Shown here piece by piece: positions 54,045 to 60,829 of a stretch of 64,000 bases of DNA. Origin of the DNA: Candidatus Poribacteria bacterium (GTDB lineage Bacteria > Poribacteria > WGA-4E > WGA-3G); the NCBI GenBank assembly GCA_022821965.1, contig JAJECN010000031.1, positions 43,015 through 107,014 on the forward strand. The letters are read 5' to 3'. The notes beneath the pieces are model-generated. The model was not told where the DNA came from and did no database searches. It saw only the letters and a list, made by a program, of their open reading frames with translations. Positions within the stretch are counted from its first letter, which is position 1. Each line of letters begins with the position of its first letter. The position numbers and the translations under genes are program-made.

Positions 54045-54569
54045 ATGACTTTTCTATACGGACTAAACAAGTTACGCCTTTGCGCGCTACTGTTAATCAC
54101 GGGTTTGATAATTTGCCTTACCGCGTGCGGTCCAAAAGCGATTCCCTATTCACAAAGTTCGGATACGCCTGAACCGAATGCTGTCGCTGTCGCACATTAT
54201 AATTGGGGCATAGCGTATGCCGACGAAGGCAATTTCGGACAAGCCATCATGGAACTCAGTTTGGCAATTCAGAGCGAACCGGGGTGGGTAATGCCATTTT
54301 TCACATTAGGCGTTGTCTATGGAAATTCGGGAGAACTCGATCGAGCCATCCAAGCGTGGGAGCGTGCCACTCAGTTAGATGCTGATTTCGCGAAAGCACA
54401 TTACAATCTCGCTGTCGCCTATTCACATAAAGCAGAGAAGGCACTCTCAATCGCCTCGTTGCGTGAGGCAATCCGTTTAGACAAGGCGGCACTCTCCTCT
54501 GCGAAAACGGAACCTGCTTTTGATAACATTCGTAACACGCCGGAATTCCAAGATCTTTTAACGAATTAA
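54045..54569 (+). CDS. TPR lipoprotein
   Basis: 174 aa. Signal peptide with lipobox LTAC (Cys about residue 28), followed by three or four tetratricopeptide repeats (YNWGIAYADEGNFGQAIMEL, FFTLGVVYGNSGELDRAIQA, AHYNLAVAYSHKAEKALSIA). Probably an envelope scaffold. A very good Shine-Dalgarno (GGAGGG) lies seven bases before the ATG. Alone in its transcriptional direction context with no obvious partner. Confidence 0.85.
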   Translation: MTFLYGLNKLRLCALLLITGLIICLTACGPKAIPYSQSSDTPEPNAVAVAHYNWGIAYADEGNFGQAIMELSLAIQSEPGWVMPFFTLGVVYGNSGELDRAIQAWERATQLDADFAKAHYNLAVAYSHKAEKALSIASLREAIRLDKAALSSAKTEPAFDNIRNTPEFQDLLTN

Positions 54570-54661
54570 GTTTTTAATCTATTAAATCTGGACCTCGTTC
54601 CGTTACATTCCACGAGGGTTTCCGGCAAAGTTAACAGGGGCAAGAGTCAATCGTTAGAAGT

Positions 54662-55627
54662 ATGGCACGCTACACAACCCTTTCACCCACAGAAGTCGCG
54701 CATATCGTCGCAAAATATCCGATCGGAGCACCGATGAAACTTGAGGAGATTGCCGGTGGGTTTGGAAACAGCAACTTTAAATTGACAACCACAACTGGTG
54801 AGTTCCTGCTCAAAATTTGCGATGAGAAAGACTCGACAGAACTCGACATGCAAATCGCGTTGTTGCAGCATCTCCACGAGCACGCGTACCCGACGGTATA
54901 TCCGATCCTAACGAAAGATCAGAAACCACTCACACACGAGACATTCGGCAGTGTGATGCTCTATCCCTTCCTGCAAGGGGAGCAACCACAACCCTCACCG
55001 AATACACTAACACAACTGGGCGAGGCACTGGCAAAATTGCACCGCATCCCACCCATTTCAGGGTTACCCCGTTTTGCAATGGGAATCTCACAAATGATCC
55101 CTTTTTTCAAGGAGGTTCAAGACACACAATTTGCCAAACACCCGTTCGTTGAATCGTTGAAATCGGAACTGGAATCAATGGAACCACAACTCACCGCGGC
55201 ACTTCCGACGGGGCTTCTACACGGAGATCTCTTCTTGGACAACACCCTCTTCAATGGCAATGAGATGGTAGCAATTCTTGACTTTGAGGAGGGATGTTAT
55301 GATACCCTACTCATCGATGTTGGAATGACGCTTATTGGGTGCTGTTACACATCGCGGCACCAACTAAACTTTAAGGCGGCACATCGGTTTTTAGACGCTT
55401 ACAATGCCTTGCGCCCTTTAACAAAAAGCGAATGGCAGTCTTTAGACTGCTTCATTCACTACGCTGCCCTTTCCATAGCCTTTTGGCGATTCAGACAATT
55501 TAACCTCCGTCGTCCAGATCCGGCCCGCGCCGACACATATCAGGAAATGATGACTCGCAGCGAGCAATGGAAAACCGCTAACAGAGACAAACACATCAAA
55601 ACAGACTTTATTAACAGCAAGTCTTAA
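54662..55627 (+). CDS. Homoserine kinase-like/aminoglycoside phosphotransferase-fold kinase
   Basis: 321 aa. Catalytic motif HGDLFLDNTLF (H-x-D-x(4)-N) followed by ILDFEE (DFG-like) is the APH/ThrB-type II fold. Similar proteins are homoserine kinases of the ThrB2 type or choline/ethanolamine kinases. Its last codons and stop codon fall in a 31-base repeated element (55613-55643), 21 bases before the ABC-F gene. Weak ribosome-binding site. Substrate assignment is not certain. Confidence 0.85.
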   Translation: MARYTTLSPTEVAHIVAKYPIGAPMKLEEIAGGFGNSNFKLTTTTGEFLLKICDEKDSTELDMQIALLQHLHEHAYPTVYPILTKDQKPLTHETFGSVMLYPFLQGEQPQPSPNTLTQLGEALAKLHRIPPISGLPRFAMGISQMIPFFKEVQDTQFAKHPFVESLKSELESMEPQLTAALPTGLLHGDLFLDNTLFNGNEMVAILDFEEGCYDTLLIDVGMTLIGCCYTSRHQLNFKAAHRFLDAYNALRPLTKSEWQSLDCFIHYAALSIAFWRFRQFNLRRPDPARADTYQEMMTRSEQWKTANRDKHIKTDFINSKS

Positions 55628-55643
55628 CTTGCAAACCACGTCA
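55613..55643 (+). repeat. 31-base boundary repeat, copy 1
   Basis: AACAGCAAGTCTTAACTTGC then AAACCACGTCA. Encodes the end and stop of the kinase gene and lies just before the ABC-F start. Copy 2 (57618-57648) differs at three bases. Confidence 0.75.
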
Positions 55644-55648
55644 AAAAG

Positions 55649-57385
55649 ATGTCTTTAATACGATTAGAACACATCACCAAATTGTATGATCCAGACCTGA
55701 TTCTGGACGATATATCGGTCGCAATTGAGCACGGCGACAGAATTGGATTAATTGGCCGTAACGGAACTGGAAAAACGACGTTAATTAAGATTATTAACGG
55801 TATGCTTGCCAATTTTAAAGGGAAAGTCGTATCCGCGAAAGGATTGCACATCGGCTACCTTAGCCAAGAACCTGAACTTGCACGCGACTGTACCTTAAGG
55901 CAGGAGATGCTCAAAGTCTTTGAAAAACAGCGAGTACTTGAAGATAAGATGCTTCTCCTTGCAGAGGAGATGGAGACAGCAGAAACACCAGATCTTTTAG
56001 CAGAATATGCTCGAATTCAGGAACAATACGAGAAACTCGGGGGCTACGATTACGAACACGAAATTAACCGCATCCTCGGCGGCTTAGGTTTCAGTGAGCT
56101 AGACTTCAATCTTCCGATTAGCGTGTTGAGCGGCGGACAAAAAAGCCGAGCAACACTTGCCAAGTTACTCCTTGAAAAGCCGGACCTTCTACTTTTCGAT
56201 GAACCGACAAACCACCTTGACATCAACGGGATCGAATGGCTTGAAAACTATCTTAATATCGAATATAACGGCGCAGTCCTCGTCGTCTCTCACGATCGGT
56301 ATTTTTTAGACAAGGTTGTCCGAAAAGTTTGGGAACTCGAAGAACATAAGATAAACATTTACCGTGGGAACTACTCCAAATACATTGAAACCAAAAATGT
56401 TGAAAAACTCGTCGGAGAACGGGCATTCAAAAAACAACAAGCGTTTATTGCACACGAAGAGGAATTTATTCGCCTCAACATTGCGGGACAGCGCACACGA
56501 GAAGCACAGGGCAGACGGAAAAGATTAGCGCGATTGGAGAGGGTCGAAAAACCGAGGAACGACGCGCCCACCCTCAAAATTAACTTTACACCTGAAGCGC
56601 GCGGTGGAAATGATATCCTCCGATGCCAAAATGTTGGCAAAACATTTGGCGACAAGGTCATTTTTTCAAACCTGCATTTTGAGGTATATCGTAGCGATAT
56701 TATCGGAATTATCGGGGCGAACGGTACCGGAAAAACAACTCTCTTCCGAATGATTTTAGGTGATGAAGCACCAACACAAGGTGAAATGTGGATAGGTCCC
56801 ACGCTCAAATTCGGCTACTACACCCAAGAATTGGAAGGACTCAACCCAGATAATGAAATCATTAACGAAATCTGGGCACTTCGACCAAAGCAGACACAGG
56901 GCGAAATACGAAGCTTTTTGGCGAAATTTTTATTCTCCGGTGATGATGTATTCAAACGGATTGGGAATCTGAGTGGAGGAGAGCAAAGCCGTGTCCTCCT
57001 CGCCAAGCTGCTATTAGCGAACGCTAATGTCCTACTGCTTGATGAACCGACCAACCATCTTGATATCCCAGCGCGCGAGGCACTGGAAACAGCATTAGCA
57101 GAATATCCAGCAACGCTCTTCATCATCTCTCATGATCGGTATCTGCTAAACAGTCTTGCGACAAAACTACTCATCTTTGATGGTAAACCCGGAGGAACTG
57201 CGGAACTTTTTGAAGGCAACTACGCCGAGTATATAGCACAGCAGCAACAAGCATCTCAGACAGATCAGCTACAGCGTGAAAACAAGCAGGAAACAGAACG
57301 CTCGCAAACTAACCCACCGAAACGTAAGTCAAAATCGAAGCGAAAACGAAAAATAAAAGCACAACGGCTCGTTGGCAGCAATTAA
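55649..57385 (+). CDS. ABC-F family ATPase
   Basis: 578 aa, two ATP-binding cassettes and no membrane domain. First Walker A GRNGTGKTT (about 36-44), signature LSGGQKSR and DEPTNHLD; second GANGTGKTT, LSGGEQSR and DEPTNHLD. A linker of about 100 residues, and a C-terminal tail rich in Lys/Arg (PPKRKSKSKRKRKIKAQ). ABC-F proteins act on ribosomes as translation factors, sometimes giving antibiotic resistance. It starts within about six bases of the boundary repeat. Confidence 0.94.
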   Translation: MSLIRLEHITKLYDPDLILDDISVAIEHGDRIGLIGRNGTGKTTLIKIINGMLANFKGKVVSAKGLHIGYLSQEPELARDCTLRQEMLKVFEKQRVLEDKMLLLAEEMETAETPDLLAEYARIQEQYEKLGGYDYEHEINRILGGLGFSELDFNLPISVLSGGQKSRATLAKLLLEKPDLLLFDEPTNHLDINGIEWLENYLNIEYNGAVLVVSHDRYFLDKVVRKVWELEEHKINIYRGNYSKYIETKNVEKLVGERAFKKQQAFIAHEEEFIRLNIAGQRTREAQGRRKRLARLERVEKPRNDAPTLKINFTPEARGGNDILRCQNVGKTFGDKVIFSNLHFEVYRSDIIGIIGANGTGKTTLFRMILGDEAPTQGEMWIGPTLKFGYYTQELEGLNPDNEIINEIWALRPKQTQGEIRSFLAKFLFSGDDVFKRIGNLSGGEQSRVLLAKLLLANANVLLLDEPTNHLDIPAREALETALAEYPATLFIISHDRYLLNSLATKLLIFDGKPGGTAELFEGNYAEYIAQQQQASQTDQLQRENKQETERSQTNPPKRKSKSKRKRKIKAQRLVGSN

Positions 57386-57488
57386 GCAATTAAAAAAACG
57401 CCAACTTTGCGAAAAATACAGATACTTTCAGCAGAATACCGAATTTTCTCTAAAAAACAGATCATAACTAACATTTTTTCATTTTAAT

Positions 57489-57517
57489 TTGACATTCAGA
57501 TAAAATCCGCGTATAAT
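57489..57517 (+). promoter_or_regulatory. Consensus sigma-70 promoter for MarR gene
   Basis: TTGACA, 17-base spacer, TATAAT, perfect. AT-rich palindromic-looking DNA near 57540-57570 (ATATATCTGATATAGG) could be the operator of the MarR protein. Confidence 0.75.
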
Positions 57518-57617
57518 TATTACATCGCATACGATGGAAAATATATCTGATATAGGACATATTAATTTTTTACATTATATCCTTGAAAGCAACACCCTAT
57601 ACTGTTGACTTTTAACT

Positions 57618-57648
57618 AACAGCAAGTTTTGACTTGCAAACCACGCCA
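57618..57648 (+). repeat. 31-base boundary repeat, copy 2
   Basis: AACAGCAAGTTTTGACTTGC then AAACCACGCCA, 28 of 31 bases as in copy 1; it lies just before ATGTCT of the MarR gene, as copy 1 does before ATGTCT of the ABC-F gene. Confidence 0.75.
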
Positions 57649-57652
57649 GATA

Positions 57653-58531
57653 ATGTCTAAAGACCAGGAATTCCACAATGAAATTGATGTCGTAATGCGT
57701 GTGATGCATCACGCGCAAGCGGCTGTCAAATCCAGGTTTATTCAGGAAGTCGTTCCCAACCGTCTGACGATTGTCCAGTTTAACGCGCTACAACACCTTC
57801 ATTGGTATGGAAGCGACGCTGGTATGTCAGTCAGTGAACTTGGTGAGCACTTGGGTCTCGCCCATAACACAACATCTGGCTTAGTGAGTCGTCTTGAACG
57901 GCACGGTTGGGTAATCCGTCGTAAATGTGAGAAGGATCGGAGACGCGCGCGGATTAAACTCACGCCGCAGTCTGAACAACTTTTCCGAGAACGTGTAGAA
58001 CATGCGACGAACTTTTGGCAAAGCACCTTCGGGCAGCTATCCACGCAAGAGCAGGAAAACCTGATTGAAAGCCTGAAACGGCTGAAACAGGTGATGGCAA
58101 AACCGGTGTGGCCAAGTTATGCGCAGCTACATCCACGCGATGCAGACCATCTACAAAAACGGTTTGAAGCGGATTTGGACGAACTCGCACAAGCAAAACT
58201 GAAGCTTGTGGGATTAAGATTGATTCTCGCGCAAATCGCGGAAAAGCGTAATGAACATGAACTTGCAGCGTACTTGAACCAAGCCGCCTCCGAAGAAATA
58301 CGTCATACGAACCAGCTGTTAGCACTCCTTGGATATGGTGAGAATTTCGAGAGGCTACTTTCATCACTCGTCCATGAAGACACGTTAGTCTACGAGGAAT
58401 TACTATCCTTGCTTGAGACGACTCCCCATGTTGAAGAAGACGAGGAATTAATGTTCCTACAACAGATGGTTCAAGATAGCCAAAGATATAGACGTTGGTT
58501 TCGCAGTATCTATAAACAAATGAACCAGTGA
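57653..58531 (+). CDS. MarR-family regulator fused to ferritin-like helical domain
   Basis: 292 aa from ATG at 57653. Residues about 1-145 are a MarR winged helix (LGLAHNTTSGLVSRLERHGWVIRRKCEKDRRRARIKLT). The remaining 145 residues are a helical bundle with an E-x-x-H motif in SEEIRHTNQLLALLG and acidic helices HEDTLVYEELLSL, resembling rubrerythrin/ferritin-like proteins but without a full ligand set. The fusion could make a metal- or peroxide-sensing regulator. A perfect promoter lies upstream, and an ECF sigma factor gene follows after 114 bases. Confidence 0.75.
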   Translation: MSKDQEFHNEIDVVMRVMHHAQAAVKSRFIQEVVPNRLTIVQFNALQHLHWYGSDAGMSVSELGEHLGLAHNTTSGLVSRLERHGWVIRRKCEKDRRRARIKLTPQSEQLFRERVEHATNFWQSTFGQLSTQEQENLIESLKRLKQVMAKPVWPSYAQLHPRDADHLQKRFEADLDELAQAKLKLVGLRLILAQIAEKRNEHELAAYLNQAASEEIRHTNQLLALLGYGENFERLLSSLVHEDTLVYEELLSLLETTPHVEEDEELMFLQQMVQDSQRYRRWFRSIYKQMNQ

Positions 58532-58645
58532 CTTCTATTTTGTCAATAGCCACCTGAGTTTCTGGCTTTCCATTTTCATCAGTTTGAAAGCCCCATCGTA
58601 AAGTCAGAAACCGCTTTTCCGGCTGATGACGCTTAAGAGGAGAAC

Positions 58646-59260
58646 ATGCAGTCCCAAAGTTCTGAAAGCCTGCCTCCAGAGTGTTACGATGACAACGAAC
58701 TAATCGAGCGATTTCAACACGGCGACACCGCCGCATTTGATATGCTCTTCACCCGCTACCAAAAACGTACCTACCGTTTGGTGCAACGCTTCGTCTCAAA
58801 CCCGGAAGATGCATCAGATTTAACACAAGATGCCTTCATACGCGCGTATCAAGGATTAGGCGACTTCAAGAGCCAATGCCAGTTTTATAGCTGGCTTTAC
58901 CGAATCACGGTGAATCTTTGTATCGATTTCTTAAGGAAAAAGGCGAGATCGGAAGTGCTCTTGTACGATTCTGATGAATCTGATGACTTGCCAATGGCGA
59001 ACATCCCGGACCCTCGCTCAGAATCGCCAGCAAAAGCGGTCGAAAACAAGGAATTGAGGGCTCACATCCGGAAAGCCGTTCGTCGACTCCCCCCAAAGCA
59101 ACGGCAAATCTTCATTTTACGACACTGGGACGGGCTATCACTTAAAGACATTGCAGCTGCCGTTGGGAGATCCGACGGAACAGTCAAAGCGCATCTGCTC
59201 CACGCGCATCGTAACCTTCGTAGGCATCTCCGCGGTTACCTACGAGAAACAGATCACTAA
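58646..59260 (+). CDS. ECF-type sigma-70 factor
   Basis: 204 aa. Region 2 (NPEDASDLTQDAFIRAYQGLGDFKSQCQFYSWLYRITVNLCIDFLRKK) and region 4 (LPPKQRQIFILRHWDGLSLKDIAAAVGRSDGTVKAHL) are clear; regions 1 and 3 are missing, as in extracytoplasmic-function sigma factors. AGAGGAG precedes the ATG. No anti-sigma gene follows; the neighbour is FtsY on the other strand. Regulon unknown. Confidence 0.93.
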   Translation: MQSQSSESLPPECYDDNELIERFQHGDTAAFDMLFTRYQKRTYRLVQRFVSNPEDASDLTQDAFIRAYQGLGDFKSQCQFYSWLYRITVNLCIDFLRKKARSEVLLYDSDESDDLPMANIPDPRSESPAKAVENKELRAHIRKAVRRLPPKQRQIFILRHWDGLSLKDIAAAVGRSDGTVKAHLLHAHRNLRRHLRGYLRETDH

Positions 59261-59361
59261 AAATTGTTGTATGCGCGCTTCCAAAGCGCGCATACCCGAC
59301 GGTGTAGGTAAGATCGCAGTTTTAAAGTGTTCTACGTATAGACAACAGAACTCAGCACTCC

Positions 59362-60354
59362 TTACGCGTCTGTTGTTTCATCTGCAAAGAGTGCTTCAAC
59401 GAAATCCGCCCCCGCGAAATCCCTCAAATCGTCAAGCTTCTCACCAATGCCAATCAGTTTGACAGGGGCACCAATCTCCGCATTTACCGCAATTACAATG
59501 CCGCCCTTCGCAGTGCCATCCAGTTTCGTAACGGCGACCCCTGTAATCGGCACCGCATCATTGAAAATCTTCGCTTGCATTAGAGCATTTTGCCCCACCG
59601 TTCCATCAATGACAAGGAGTACTTCATGCGGTGCTCCAGCGTGTGCTCGTCCCATTACACGCCCGATTTTTGACAATTCATCCATCAGCGGTTTTTTGGT
59701 ATGCAGCCTCCCCGCGGTATCTACAATTAGCACATCCGCATTGCGATGCCTCGCCGCGTGAACTGCATCAAAAACAACAGCAGCAGGTTCAGCATTTTCG
59801 CCGCCCCGAATTAATTCTGCACCAGCACGCTCACACCAAATAGCAAGCTGGTCCTCCGCCGCCGCACGGAACGTATCACCAGCGGCAACAACCACGTGTT
59901 GTCCGTTTCCTGTAAAGCGACTTGCAAGTTTGCCGATAGTTGTCGTTTTACCGGCACCATTCACACCCAAAACTAAGATTGTATACGGTTTCTCATTCTC
60001 AATCCGCAGCGGAACATCCGGTCCAAGCAAATTCAAAATTTCCGATTTTATGACCGATCCCAATTCCGAAGAATCGCTCAATCCTTCCGCTTTTACTCTC
60101 TCCCTGACGTTATCCATCAGCGTCAATGTAGTATCAACACCTACATCCGATTGGATTAAAATCTCCTCAATTTCCTCCATCAAATCTTCGTCAATTTTTC
60201 TACCAACTCGGAGAAGTCCTGACATCTGAGACAGGAACTGGTCACGGGTTTTCGCTAAACCGGATCTGAGTCGATTAAACCAACTTCCTTGCTCATCTAC
60301 AGCATCGGATTCATTGTGGCTTTTATCACCACCTTTAAATAAATTTCTAAGCAT
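59362..60354 (-). CDS. ftsY: Signal recognition particle receptor FtsY
   Basis: 330 aa SRP-type GTPase. G1 GVNGAGKTTTIGKLA, DTAGRLHTKKPLMDEL and TKLDGTAKGG are the nucleotide-binding motifs; the N domain (LRSGLAKTRDQFLSQM) precedes. Short acidic A domain only, as in many bacteria. It binds SRP at the membrane to deliver nascent proteins to Sec. Convergent with the sigma factor gene. No SRP RNA or ffh gene in the window. Confidence 0.95.
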   Translation of the reverse strand: MLRNLFKGGDKSHNESDAVDEQGSWFNRLRSGLAKTRDQFLSQMSGLLRVGRKIDEDLMEEIEEILIQSDVGVDTTLTLMDNVRERVKAEGLSDSSELGSVIKSEILNLLGPDVPLRIENEKPYTILVLGVNGAGKTTTIGKLASRFTGNGQHVVVAAGDTFRAAAEDQLAIWCERAGAELIRGGENAEPAAVVFDAVHAARHRNADVLIVDTAGRLHTKKPLMDELSKIGRVMGRAHAGAPHEVLLVIDGTVGQNALMQAKIFNDAVPITGVAVTKLDGTAKGGIVIAVNAEIGAPVKLIGIGEKLDDLRDFAGADFVEALFADETTDA

Positions 60355-60829
60355 TACCTTTCTTTTTTCTCCTTATTTTCTTGCTCTGACATATTTCCAA
60401 GTATAAAGGAAACCGAAGGATATTATAGCAAAATTTACACATTTTGTTACCATTTTTCTTGCAGACTTCAGAGAGACTCAGTTTCCTGCAGATTCTGACG
60501 AACACTGCGGGATTCTAATTCTGGCAATTGAAAAAGGCGAGGCATAGGAACCTCGCTGATTCAGCTTCAAACGATGAAGCACTCACATAGGAGAAGCCAA
60601 ATGATACGCTAAAACCTGTCCGCAACGCACTTGACTTCGTAAAACCGGACAGTTCCCTTGAAAATACGCTTGACATCCACTACCGATTTTGCTATACTTT
60701 AGACATGTGTATCGCTAAACGCATCAGTTCTCGAAGAAGATGCCAGCGAACCCAACTCAACCCACTCAGTAGGGGCGGCTGGAAAACCAATAAACATCGG
60801 CATTCCAGCTATCCTATGGTCATTTGATA
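60355..60829. other. Intergenic region with orphan promoter
   Basis: No gene seen. It contains a hairpin CTGTCCG/CGGACAG (60616-60622, 60646-60652), CGAGG/CCTCG near 60545-60563 and a perfect promoter at 60670-60698 that points away from FtsY but faces no gene on its strand. A small RNA is possible. Confidence 0.5.
60670..60698 (+). promoter_or_regulatory. Orphan sigma-70 promoter
   Basis: TTGACA, 17-base spacer, TATACT. The only downstream annotated gene is on the opposite strand; a short RNA from about 60705 would end near 60825. Confidence 0.65.

Noticed and set aside
60355..60829. SRP RNA gene beside ftsY
   Set aside because: The conserved GGAAGCAGCC tetraloop region is absent.
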